Shown here: positions 9,020 to 16,577 of the stretch, piece after piece | Layout: each line of letters begins with the position of its first letter | Position numbering within the stretch: position 1 is the stretch's first letter | Assembly: GCF_001870675.1 (NCBI RefSeq) | Contig: NZ_MEHT01000007.1 | Span: forward strand, 62,001-126,000 | Length of the DNA stretch: 64,000 nucleotides | Origin: Roseinatronobacter thiooxidans | GTDB taxonomy: Bacteria > Pseudomonadota > Alphaproteobacteria > Rhodobacterales > Rhodobacteraceae | Direction: 5' to 3' | Notes under the pieces: generated by a model | What the model was told of the DNA's origin: nothing | The model's input: the letters and a program-made list of their open reading frames with translations, nothing else | The model's database searches: none | Translations under genes and position numbers: made by a program

Positions 9020-9403
9020 ATGAACGACACATATGACGACCAGAACATCTTTGCCAAAATCCTGCGCGGGGAAATCCCGTGCAACAAGGTGCATGAAACC
9101 GAGCATAGCCTTGCCTTTGCCGATATCGCCCCGAAAGCGCCCCATCATGTGCTGGTGATCCCCAAGGGGCCATATGTCTGCTACGATCATTTCGCCCGCA
9201 GCGCCACAGACGCGGAAATCGTGGATTACACCCGCGCCATAGGCGATGTCTGCGCGCAATTGGGCGTGGCACAAAGCGAGGGCGGACATGGTTACCGGAT
9301 GATCTCGAATGCCGGTCCCGATGGGGTGCAGGAAGTGCCACATCTGCATGTGCATATCCTTGCAGGGCGCAATATCGGGCCAATGGTGATGATGCGCCCT
9401 TGA
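9020..9403 (+). CDS. HIT family nucleotide-binding protein
   Basis: 127 residues. The signature HLHVHIL near the C-terminus is the histidine triad that binds and hydrolyses nucleoside phosphoramidates or dinucleoside polyphosphates. The N-terminal IFAKILRGEIPCNKV and HHVLVIPK stretches are typical of the HINT branch. Two adjacent ATGs (9017, 9020) follow GAGGG; 9020 has the better, though still short, spacing. It follows the aldehyde dehydrogenase at once and precedes tRNA-Cys. Confidence 0.92.
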   Translation: MNDTYDDQNIFAKILRGEIPCNKVHETEHSLAFADIAPKAPHHVLVIPKGPYVCYDHFARSATDAEIVDYTRAIGDVCAQLGVAQSEGGHGYRMISNAGPDGVQEVPHLHVHILAGRNIGPMVMMRP

Positions 9404-9441
9404 CGCGATAGGCGCGAGTGCATAATCAGGCGCGTGAAGGC

Positions 9442-9515
9442 GGCGAGTTGGCGGAGTGGTTACGCAGCGGATTGCAAATCCGTGTACAGGAGTTCGATTC
9501 TCCTACTCGCCTCCA
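9442..9515 (+). tRNA. tRNA-Cys (GCA)
   Basis: A complete cloverleaf: acceptor GGCGAGT pairs with ACTCGCC, anticodon loop TTGCAAA reads GCA, T arm AGGAG-TTCGATT-CTCCT. The discriminator is T(U73), an identity element for Cys, and CCA is encoded (9513-9515). It lies beside an integrase remnant, so it probably served as an attachment site. Confidence 0.96.
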
Positions 9516-9576
9516 GAAATATCAAACACTCATCGGGACCAGCCAAACACAGAATCAGAGTGTTTCAAAACCTGTT

Positions 9577-9720
9577 TCAACTTTCCTGTTCTGGCTTCGT
9601 TTTGTTCCCCCGCGCTTGCGCGCAGAGTGCCTGCACCTTCTGGCGCTCGGCACTGGCATAGTTCGCAACCATGGCCACTGTGTTGTGGCCGATGAGTCCC
9701 ACCGCACCAATGCAAACACC
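9577..9720 (-). pseudogene. C-terminal remnant of a tyrosine-recombinase (phage-type integrase)
   Basis: On the minus strand about 50 codons end with GLIGHNTVAMVANYASAERQK and a basic tail. This pattern matches the end of tyrosine integrases, where LGH-S-xxM...Y carries the catalytic His and the nucleophile Tyr. The rest of the enzyme is missing upstream (toward 9980). Its position just after tRNA-Cys, reading toward the tRNA, is the usual place of an integrase in a tRNA-borne island. An in-frame ATG at 9765 exists, but a functional short protein is unlikely. Confidence 0.6.
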
Positions 9721-9980
9721 TGATTGCGCAACGCCTGTTTCATAAATGGCAGCGTTTTCGCACAAGCGGAAAAAAGGAAGTGATGCTGCACCTGCATCTA
9801 CGACCTTTTATCAACTTCCAACTGGCAAAAGCTGAATTATTGTCGGGGTGCGCGACAAAAGAGCGCGCAATCGGCAGCGTTGACTGTCTGTATCACACTG
9901 CATGTGTTTTTTCTTTTTTTCACATTGGATCAGATAGTGACGCTTAGTCAGGGGGATACCCCATCAAGGGAGGTGCTGAA
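9721..9980. other. AT-richer intergenic region upstream of the sugar dehydrogenase
   Basis: No supported gene. Base composition is visibly richer in A and T than the flanking core genes (for example the T-rich run near 9907-9921). A strong ribosome site GGGAGGTG at 9967-9974 belongs to the next gene. The region probably holds the promoter of the acquired dehydrogenase. Confidence 0.45.
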
Positions 9981-11261
9981 ATGAAACTACCATCAAGAAA
10001 ACTACCTATCGCTGCAATCATGGCCACATCTATTGCAGCAGTTGTACCAACGGCTTCGCTTTCTGACGGCCACGCGCCAAGTCTGAGCCATACCACCGTT
10101 TTGACTGGCTTGGATAACCCTTGGGACATGGCCTTTCTGTCAGACGGGACGATGTTTTTCACCGAGAAATGCCTCGGTCTGTCGGTCAAATTGCCAGATG
10201 GGGACGTGAACAAACTTCTGGGGATGGTCGATACTTCCGACTATGCCAGCACGGCTGACGATCTGTTCTGCGAAGGTCAGGCAGGGATGATGGGCGTTGC
10301 TGTCGATCCTGAGTTTGATGACAATCGCTTCCTCTATGTCTACTCCACGTCCAGCATGACAGCGCCCGGCACCAATCGCCTGATGCGGTTTACTGTTAAT
10401 GAAGACCTGTCCGGCGTGGCAGACCGTACAGACTTGATTGACAGCGTGCCCTACAAGCCTGAAGCAAGCGACCAGCCGTTTGGTGGTCCGGGCGCGCATA
10501 ATGGCGGGCGGGTTCGGTTTGGGCCTGACGGATATCTATACCTTACGACAGGTGATATTCACGGCGCCGAAGTCCCTCAAAGTCCGACACTGCTTGGGGG
10601 TAAGGTGATCCGTATCGACCGTGACGGAAATGCCGCCGAAGGCAACAATGCGCCAGACGGCTTTGACCCGCGCATCTATACCTATGGGCATCGCAATGTT
10701 CAGGGCATCGCCTTCCATCCTGAAACTGGACAAGCGATTACCGCAGAGCATGGACCATGGCATTCTGATGAAATTACCGCACTCGTGCCCGGTGGAAATG
10801 GCGGCTGGGATCCGCGTCCCAATATGGCAGGGCGTGGTGAGTGTCCCGATGGCTACTGTGGATACGAGCCTGTGCAGATGGAAGCGCTAGACCCAGAAGA
10901 ACGCGCAGCCTACATGCCGATGACAGATTTTGTCACTTACCCCGACGCCATGCCTCCGGCATGGGATAATAACGGGCTGTCGCAAGGCACATCTTCTGCT
11001 GTCTTCTTGACCGGCGATCATTGGGGAGCATGGAATGGCCGCATGGCCGTTGGCCTCATGGGTATTGGTTTCGGCGGAACGCCAGTTGGGCAACGCATTG
11101 ACCTGATTCACATGGCAGAAGACGGCCTTTCAGTCCATGATGTCATGGAGATGCCACTCCCTATGGGATCAGGTCGTTTCCGGTCGCTGGTGCAGGGGCC
11201 AGATGGCGCTCTTTATGCTGCGATTGATGAGGGAGACATCTTTCGTATTATGGCAGAGTGA
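9981..11261 (+). CDS. PQQ-type glucose/sorbosone dehydrogenase family protein, secreted
   Basis: 426 residues. A signal peptide ends near residue 29 (PTASLSDGHA). The mature protein is a six-bladed beta-propeller of the glucose/sorbosone dehydrogenase family: LDNPWDMAFLSDG, GLMGVAVDPEF-type blade (here GMMGVAVDPEFDDN), GAHNGGRVRFGPDGYLYLTTGD, and YGHRNVQGIAFHPETG. GAHNGG and YGHRN hold residues that contact PQQ or the active-site calcium in the family. Such enzymes oxidise sugars in the periplasm and pass electrons to a c-type cytochrome; one follows at 11429. The start has a strong GGGAGGTG site. Codon use is less GC-rich than in neighbours, pointing to transfer. The exact substrate is unknown. 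Confidence 0.88.
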   Translation: MKLPSRKLPIAAIMATSIAAVVPTASLSDGHAPSLSHTTVLTGLDNPWDMAFLSDGTMFFTEKCLGLSVKLPDGDVNKLLGMVDTSDYASTADDLFCEGQAGMMGVAVDPEFDDNRFLYVYSTSSMTAPGTNRLMRFTVNEDLSGVADRTDLIDSVPYKPEASDQPFGGPGAHNGGRVRFGPDGYLYLTTGDIHGAEVPQSPTLLGGKVIRIDRDGNAAEGNNAPDGFDPRIYTYGHRNVQGIAFHPETGQAITAEHGPWHSDEITALVPGGNGGWDPRPNMAGRGECPDGYCGYEPVQMEALDPEERAAYMPMTDFVTYPDAMPPAWDNNGLSQGTSSAVFLTGDHWGAWNGRMAVGLMGIGFGGTPVGQRIDLIHMAEDGLSVHDVMEMPLPMGSGRFRSLVQGPDGALYAAIDEGDIFRIMAE

Positions 11262-11268
11262 CGCTCCT

Positions 11269-11302
11269 CCCCCCGTATGGCGACACTGCGATGCGGGGGG
11301 CT
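11269..11302. terminator. Hairpin after the sugar dehydrogenase gene
   Basis: CCCCCCGTAT and ATGCGGGGGG can pair (one mismatch) around a 13-base loop, just past the stop at 11261. No U-run follows, so termination is uncertain. Confidence 0.35.
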
Positions 11303-11366
11303 GTCCTGATCTTGTCGACACGCCCTAACTTTTGACGGATGCCTCTGCATCTCAATCTAAAAATGC

Positions 11367-11400
11367 CATTCGGTGCTGGTAGAAATATCAGCGCCGAATG
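11367..11400. repeat. 12-bp imperfect inverted repeat upstream of cytochrome c
   Basis: CATTCGGTGCTG (11367-11378) and CAGCGCCGAATG (11389-11400) pair with one mismatch around a 10-base loop. It lies 28 bases before the cytochrome ATG and could be an operator or a leader hairpin. Confidence 0.45.
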
Positions 11401-11428
11401 CGCTGAAAATAACCAAGGGAACTAAATC

Positions 11429-11806
11429 ATGAGAAGTCTTGCCAGCATTACAGCCATGTTTGTGTTTGTAATGCCTGCCTTTGCAACTGAAAGCGCCAAG
11501 CCTGCGGCAGTCGCCATAGAACAGTCTGGCCAGCCGGATGGGGTATTCGAGGCCGTGGATATGGACGCCGGCGCGGTGCTATATGCTGACGGATGCGCGC
11601 AATGTCATGGTCGTGCGGGACGGGGAATGGCAAGCTTTCCATCACTTAAGGGAAGAGACACGGACTACATCTCGAACAGGCTGGAACGATATCGTGCGGG
11701 AGAATCGATTGGTCCGAATTCCGCGTTGATGATGCCCGTCTCAGCGGAATTATCCGACGCGGAGATCGCAAACCTCGCGGCCTTTATCTCTGAAGACTTC
11801 AGATAA
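11429..11806 (+). CDS. Periplasmic c-type cytochrome (class I)
   Basis: 125 residues. A signal peptide ends about residue 19 (VMPAFA). One haem site, CAQCH (C56-H60), and a downstream methionine in LMMPVS (about residue 101) give His/Met ligation. AAGGGA lies upstream of the ATG. It is in the same direction as the PQQ-type dehydrogenase, 167 bases upstream, and is the likely electron acceptor, carrying electrons to the respiratory chain. A hairpin follows the stop. Confidence 0.9.
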   Translation: MRSLASITAMFVFVMPAFATESAKPAAVAIEQSGQPDGVFEAVDMDAGAVLYADGCAQCHGRAGRGMASFPSLKGRDTDYISNRLERYRAGESIGPNSALMMPVSAELSDAEIANLAAFISEDFR

Positions 11807-11812
11807 CCCGAT

Positions 11813-11832
11813 GCCACATTTTTTAATGTGGC
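11813..11832. terminator. Hairpin after the cytochrome c gene
   Basis: GCCACATT and AATGTGGC form a perfect 8-bp stem with a TTTT loop, 6 bases after the stop. No T-run follows on the plus strand, so it may act as an mRNA end or a bidirectional pause. Confidence 0.45.
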
Positions 11833-11909
11833 GCTTGGCACTCCGAACTGGCAGCCGCTGCCCTGTAGCACCCGAAGGGCGATCTTCTCGCACATGCGCT
11901 GGCAGGCGC

Positions 11910-11932
11910 GCCGTGGCCCGGCGGGCCACGGC
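11910..11932 (-). terminator. GC-rich hairpin downstream of bhcD
   Basis: GCCGTGGCCCG and CGGGCCACGGC are perfectly complementary (11 bp), 8 bases past the bhcD stop. It is the probable end of the bhcABCD transcript, though no T-run is seen. Confidence 0.5.
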
Positions 11933-11940
11933 ACTGGCGT

Positions 11941-12903
11941 TCAGAAGTCGATCTTCTGCGCCAGCCCGCGCTCGATGGCAAGCGCCACGGCGCGTGACGC
12001 GACCGCAAGATCTTGCAGCCCCACACCTGTGCCGTCGAATACTGTAATTTCTTGCGCGTCACGCCGGCCGTGATGGGTGCCGTTAATGACTGCGCCAATC
12101 TCGACAATCGCATCGGCATGCAGAATGCCCGCGCCAACGGCATGCTGCGCCTCGCCAATGCTGATGGATTGTGCCACCTCATCGGTGAATACTGTGGCGC
12201 GCGTCAGGATCGCGGGGTCAAGTTCCTGCTTGCCCTTGGTGTCAGTGCCCATACAGGCCAGATGGGTGCCGGGGCGGATATGGGCATCTTGCAAAATCGC
12301 ATCGAAACTGGAGGTGATCGTGATAATCACATCCGCTTGCGCGCCCAGCTGGTCCAGATCGACGGCTTCAAAAGGCAGGCCCAGCTCTGCTGCCGTCTCG
12401 GCCAGACGCGACAACATGTCGGGGTGCAGGTTCCAGCCGATCACGCGGTCAAACTGCCGCTGGCGCACCGCCGCGCGCATCTGGAACGCACTTTGGTGGC
12501 CCGCCCCCACCATGCCCAGCACTTTGGCATCCTTGCGGGCCAGATGTGCAATCGAAATGGCAGACGCCGCTGCGGTACGCAGCGCGGTCAGCAGATTGCC
12601 GCCAACGATTGCGGTGGGCTTGCCGCTGTCCTGGTCGAACAGATAGACCGTGCTCTGGTGGTTGGGGATGCCGCGATCCGCATTTCCGGGGAAATACCCA
12701 CCTGCCTTGACACCCAGCAGCGCGCCGACACGGTCCAGACCGGACTTGAACCCGTATTGCCGCCCCGCGCCCAAAGCCTCGCGCACGACAGGGAAATTAT
12801 AGGCATCCCCGCGCGCCATTGCGGCGAAACTGGCCTCGATCGCGTCAAAGGCAGAGTGTTCATCGACAAGATCGGCAATAACGGATTCCGGAACGATCCA
12901 CAT
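11941..12903 (-). CDS. bhcD: Iminosuccinate reductase BhcD (ornithine cyclodeaminase/mu-crystallin fold)
   Basis: 320 residues. The N-terminal part (KAGGYFPGN, HQSTVYLFD) and the Rossmann motif VLGMVGAGHQSAFQM (about residues 128-142) place it in the ornithine cyclodeaminase/mu-crystallin family. Beside bhcA-C it is the iminosuccinate reductase of the beta-hydroxyaspartate cycle: it reduces iminosuccinate with NADH to L-aspartate, which regenerates the amino donor for BhcA. It is the last gene of the minus-strand operon. The 100-base gap to bhcC contains two strong hairpins. The identification rests on family plus complete operon context. Confidence 0.93.
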   Translation of the reverse strand: MWIVPESVIADLVDEHSAFDAIEASFAAMARGDAYNFPVVREALGAGRQYGFKSGLDRVGALLGVKAGGYFPGNADRGIPNHQSTVYLFDQDSGKPTAIVGGNLLTALRTAAASAISIAHLARKDAKVLGMVGAGHQSAFQMRAAVRQRQFDRVIGWNLHPDMLSRLAETAAELGLPFEAVDLDQLGAQADVIITITSSFDAILQDAHIRPGTHLACMGTDTKGKQELDPAILTRATVFTDEVAQSISIGEAQHAVGAGILHADAIVEIGAVINGTHHGRRDAQEITVFDGTGVGLQDLAVASRAVALAIERGLAQKIDF

Positions 12904-12933
12904 AAGGTGGTCCTTTCAGTTTGGTCACAACAT

Positions 12934-12998
12934 GGCCCCGGACATGATCCGGGGCCTCTCGGTCAGGCAGCCCAGAGGTCCCGGGTCAAGCCCGGGAC
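12934..12998. repeat. Two palindromic hairpins between bhcC and bhcD
   Basis: GGCCCCGGA/TCCGGGGCC (12934-12956, 9 bp) and GTCCCGGG/CCCGGGAC (12978-12998, 8 bp, loop TCAAG). The second unit resembles palindromes dispersed in many alphaproteobacterial genomes. They may stabilise the bhcABC part of the message or partly terminate before bhcD. Confidence 0.55.
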
Positions 12999-13006
12999 TG
13001 CGCCGC

Positions 13007-14170
13007 TCAATACGCTTTGCCGCGCGCCGATACTGGCCAGAGCGTCTCGACCTTGCCACCGCGCACGCCCACATACCAGTCATGGACATTGCAGGTCGGG
13101 TCGCAATGGCCCGGCACAAGGCGCAGTTTGTCATTGACCTGAAGCACATTGCCCAGATCTTCGACCACCCCATGCTCGTCCGAGCATTTCACATATGTCA
13201 CATCCGTGCGCCCGAAGATCACAGGCAAGCCGCTATCCACCGATTGCGCCTTGAGCCCCGCATCGACAATGGCCTTTCCGGGCTTTGCACGGCTCATCAC
13301 CGATGTCAGGATGAACAGCGCGTTTTCCCATTCGCCCTGATCAATGCGCTTGCCATCCTTGTCCAGAATGCGCCCGTAATCGGCATCCATAAACGCATAA
13401 GACCCGCATTGCAGCTCGTTATACACGCCCGAGGTGCTCTCGAAATAATAGCTGCCTGTGCCGCCGCCGCCCACGATGTCACAGTCCAGCCCCTCAGCCT
13501 TCAGCGTGTCGACCGCATCCTTCACCTGCGCCACGGCGAGTGCGATCTTGGCCTTGCGGTCCTCATAGCTGTCCATATGCTGCATGGCACCCTGATAGGC
13601 TTGCAACCCTGCGAATTTCAGCCCCGGTGCGGCGTCAATCGCGCGGGCAATCTCGACCACAGCAGGCGTTGTGGTCACACCACAGCGCCCCGCGCCGCAA
13701 TCAATCTCGACCAGACATTCGATCTGGGTGCCGTGGCGGGTTGCCGCCTCTGACAGATCTGCAACATTGGCCGGATCATCCACACAGCAGATCGTGCGCG
13801 CGCCCAGCAGCGGCATGCGTGCCAGCCGGTCGATCTTGGCCGGGTCACGCACCTGATTTGACACAAGAACATCCTTGATGCCCCCGCGCGCAAAGACCTC
13901 GGCCTCACTCACCTTCTGGCAGCAAACCCCACAGGCCCCACCAAGGGACTCTTGCAGTTTCGCAACATCAACCGATTTATGCATCTTGCCATGCACGCGG
14001 TGGCGCATGCCATGCGCTTTGGCGTAATCGCCCATTTTCCTGATGTTGCGCTCCAGCGCGTCCAGATCAAGGATCAGACAGGGCGTCTGGATATCGCCCT
14101 CATTCATTCCCGGCAATGCAGGCACGTCATAGCCCACTTCCAGCCCGTCAAACTTGGTTGGTGCATTCAT
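13007..14170 (-). CDS. bhcC: beta-hydroxyaspartate aldolase BhcC (PLP, DSD1-like)
   Basis: 387 residues. A PLP alanine-racemase-fold barrel occupies the N-terminal two thirds (TPCLILDLDALERNIRKM; VHGKMHKSVDVAKLQ with the PLP lysine near residue 62). The C-terminal metal-binding motif is VPGHCDPTCN. Enzymes of this type act on beta-hydroxy-D/L-amino acids. In this operon the aldolase condenses glycine and glyoxylate to (2R,3S)-beta-hydroxyaspartate. The stop is separated from bhcD by two hairpins, and bhcB lies 15 bases upstream. Confidence 0.94.
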   Translation of the reverse strand: MNAPTKFDGLEVGYDVPALPGMNEGDIQTPCLILDLDALERNIRKMGDYAKAHGMRHRVHGKMHKSVDVAKLQESLGGACGVCCQKVSEAEVFARGGIKDVLVSNQVRDPAKIDRLARMPLLGARTICCVDDPANVADLSEAATRHGTQIECLVEIDCGAGRCGVTTTPAVVEIARAIDAAPGLKFAGLQAYQGAMQHMDSYEDRKAKIALAVAQVKDAVDTLKAEGLDCDIVGGGGTGSYYFESTSGVYNELQCGSYAFMDADYGRILDKDGKRIDQGEWENALFILTSVMSRAKPGKAIVDAGLKAQSVDSGLPVIFGRTDVTYVKCSDEHGVVEDLGNVLQVNDKLRLVPGHCDPTCNVHDWYVGVRGGKVETLWPVSARGKAY

Positions 14171-14185
14171 GATCTCAGCCTCCCC

Positions 14186-15157
14186 TTATTTCGTGATCCA
14201 TGGCAATGTGTCCATATCGACATTGCCACCAGTGATAATGACGCCGACACGCTTGCCGGCAAAGACTTCGGGGTTCTTCAGGATCGTGGCCAGCGGCACA
14301 GCACAGCTTGCCTCGATCACAATTTTCATGCGCTGCCATGTCAGCTTCATCGCATCGATGATTTCCTGCTCGGACGCGGTCAGAATATCGGTCACATGGT
14401 GCGACACGAAATGCCATGTCAGGTCTTTCAGCGGCACTTTCAGCCCGTCCGCAACCGTCACCGGCGCGTCATCGGCAATGATATGGCCCGCCTTGAAACT
14501 GCGATAGGCATCATCGGCCTGTTCCGGCTCGGCGGCGTAAATCTTCACATGCGGCGCAATATTGGACAGGGTCAGGCAGGTGCCCGACACCATGCCCCCG
14601 CCCCCGATGGGTGCGATCACACACTCCAGCCCCTCAACCTGCTCCATGAATTCCTTGGAACAGGTCGCCTGCCCTGCAATCACGCGCGGGTCGTTATAGG
14701 GGTGCACAAACTCCGCCCCTGTTGCGGCCTGCACCTGCGCAAACACCTCTTCGCGCGATGTGGTGGACGGCTCGCATTCGGTAATGATCCCGCCATAGCC
14801 CCGCACTGCATCTTTCTTGGCTTGCGGTGCTGTGCGCGGCATCACCACATGGCACGGAATCCCCCGCCGCCCTGCCGCATAGCTCAGCGACAGCGCATGA
14901 TTGCCACTGGAATGCGTGGCCACCCCTTTGGCCGCTATCTCGTCAGACAGCCCAAAGACGGCATTCGACGCCCCACGCACCTTGAACGCGCCCGCTTTCT
15001 GGAAATTCTCGCATTTGAAGAACAGCTCTGCCCCCGTCAGCGCATTGAAATACTCTGATGTCAGAACCGGCGTGCGGTGGATATAAGGCGTGATCCGCGC
15101 ATGCGCGGCCAGAACATCGTCATAGGTCGGGATATACATATCTGTCATGTCTTTCAT
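14186..15157 (-). CDS. bhcB: beta-hydroxyaspartate dehydratase BhcB (PLP fold type II)
   Basis: 323 residues. It belongs to the threonine dehydratase/serine racemase family: the PLP lysine lies in KAGAFKVRGA (about residue 58), SSGNHALSLSYAA binds the substrate carboxylate, and GGGGM (about residue 190) binds PLP phosphate. It removes water from beta-hydroxyaspartate to give iminosuccinate, the substrate of BhcD. The ATG at 15157 is preferred because GAGGA lies 5 bases upstream; this site comes from the conserved tail of the terminator-like repeat that precedes the gene. In-frame ATGs at 15148 and 15139 are alternatives. Confidence 0.93.
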   Translation of the reverse strand: MKDMTDMYIPTYDDVLAAHARITPYIHRTPVLTSEYFNALTGAELFFKCENFQKAGAFKVRGASNAVFGLSDEIAAKGVATHSSGNHALSLSYAAGRRGIPCHVVMPRTAPQAKKDAVRGYGGIITECEPSTTSREEVFAQVQAATGAEFVHPYNDPRVIAGQATCSKEFMEQVEGLECVIAPIGGGGMVSGTCLTLSNIAPHVKIYAAEPEQADDAYRSFKAGHIIADDAPVTVADGLKVPLKDLTWHFVSHHVTDILTASEQEIIDAMKLTWQRMKIVIEASCAVPLATILKNPEVFAGKRVGVIITGGNVDMDTLPWITK

Positions 15158-15211
15158 CTCGTCCTCATTTTCTTGCGGGAAAATACTCCGGGGTCCGGGG
15201 CAGCGCCCCGG
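15157..15211 (-). repeat. Terminator-like repeat between bhcA and bhcB (copy 2)
   Basis: Read on the minus strand: CCGGGGC/GCCCCGG hairpin, then GGAGTATTTTCC and GCAAGAAAATGAGGA. The order matches the copies at 3783-3867 and 32430-32500. Here its 3' end supplies the bhcB ribosome site, so it may tune the ratio of bhcA to the downstream genes. Confidence 0.55.
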
Positions 15212-16402
15212 TTACGCCGCTTCCGCCAGCGCGGCATTTGCAGATTTGCGCAAATAGTCTTGGGCCGCCGCCACCCCCGAGCCAAGCTGCACCTTCCAGC
15301 CCAGATCGGCCATGCACATCTCTGCCGTGGCCAGCCCCGACAGCAACATCACATCGCTCAGCATGCCCAGATGGCCGATGCGGAACACCTTGCCCGCAAC
15401 CTCGCCCAGGCCCACACCAAAGGCCACACCATATTTCGTGGCCGCCAATTGCACCAGTTCCGTGCCATCGCAGCCATTGGGCACCACAACGGCGGTCACA
15501 GTGTCGGAATACAGATCAGGCGTGGCAGCGCAGGGGGACATGCCCCATGCCGCGACCGCGCGGCGCGTGGCTTCAGCCAGACGGTGGTGGCGGGCATAGA
15601 CATGTGACAGCCCTTCATCCTCCAGCATCTCGATGGACTTTGCCAGCCCTGCAATCAGCCCGACTGCGGGCGTATAGGGGTACCCCCCCGCAGCATAGGC
15701 TTTCAGCATATCGCGGAAATCGAAGAATGTGCGCGGCAGGGTTGCGCTGTCCATTGCCCGCAGGGCTTTGGGCGACACACCAAGAATTGCCAGCCCCGCA
15801 GGCAGCATGAACCCTTTTTGCGAACCTGCAACCGCAATATCCACGCCCCACCCCGCCATATCGAACGGCATCGAGCCGATGGAAGACACGCCATCCACAA
15901 ACAATAACGCCGGATGGCCCGCCGCATCCAGCGCGCGGCGCAGCCCCGCAATATCGGATTTCACACCTGTCGCGGTTTCATTATGGGTGGCCAGCACGGC
16001 TTTGATGCTATGAGAGGTATCGGCCCGCAAAGCGGCCTCCATCTCGGCCAGCGGGATGCCCATCCCCCATGGGGCCTCGATCACCTGCACATCCAGCCCG
16101 TGGCGTTGGCACATATCGATCCAGCGATGGCTGAACATGCCAAACCGCGCTGTCAGAATCCTGTCACCACTGGACAAGCTGTTGGTAATGGCCGCTTCCC
16201 AGCCGCCAGTTCCGGTAGAGGGCAGAATGATGACTTCGCCTTGCTGCATTCCCAGAACGCGGCGAATGCCAGCTACCGCAGGCTTGAACATCCGCGCAAA
16301 TGCAGGAGAGCGGTGATCCAGCGTGGGAATGTCGCAAGCTTTGCGGATTTCTTCGGGAATATTCGTCGGACCCGGAATAAAGACAGGGTTTTGCGCAGAC
16401 AT
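15212..16402 (-). CDS. bhcA: L-aspartate:glyoxylate aminotransferase BhcA
   Basis: 396 residues, a class V aminotransferase of the serine-glyoxylate/alanine-glyoxylate type. GPTNIPEEI starts the fold, LPSTGTGGWEAAITN binds PLP phosphate, VDGVSSIG holds the aspartate that pairs with the PLP nitrogen, and the Schiff-base lysine is in GSQKGFM (about residue 194). It transfers the amino group of aspartate to glyoxylate, giving glycine and oxaloacetate, the carbon output of the cycle. It is the first gene of bhcABCD, divergent from bhcR across a 175-base AT-rich control region. Confidence 0.94.
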   Translation of the reverse strand: MSAQNPVFIPGPTNIPEEIRKACDIPTLDHRSPAFARMFKPAVAGIRRVLGMQQGEVIILPSTGTGGWEAAITNSLSSGDRILTARFGMFSHRWIDMCQRHGLDVQVIEAPWGMGIPLAEMEAALRADTSHSIKAVLATHNETATGVKSDIAGLRRALDAAGHPALLFVDGVSSIGSMPFDMAGWGVDIAVAGSQKGFMLPAGLAILGVSPKALRAMDSATLPRTFFDFRDMLKAYAAGGYPYTPAVGLIAGLAKSIEMLEDEGLSHVYARHHRLAEATRRAVAAWGMSPCAATPDLYSDTVTAVVVPNGCDGTELVQLAATKYGVAFGVGLGEVAGKVFRIGHLGMLSDVMLLSGLATAEMCMADLGWKVQLGSGVAAAQDYLRKSANAALAEAA

Positions 16403-16459
16403 AGTTTTCTTCTCCCCCTTGATTTAGCTGCACATTATCGCGCCCGCTCCCTCAGTGCA

Positions 16460-16490
16460 ATTTTTTTGAAATTATTTTTTACAACGCGAA
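16460..16490. promoter_or_regulatory. Candidate BhcR operator between bhcA and bhcR
   Basis: The AT-rich centre of the divergent promoter region holds GAAAT-T-ATTTT (16468-16478), a near palindrome similar in layout to IclR-family boxes, embedded in T-runs. Operator function is inferred from position and form only. Confidence 0.4.
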
Positions 16491-16577
16491 AAAAGTCAGT
16501 TACCCTCTGACAGTATTGCCTAATTTGTTTTTCACCACTTGAAAGCTTTGTTGTGATTCTGAAAAAAGCGAGGGACT

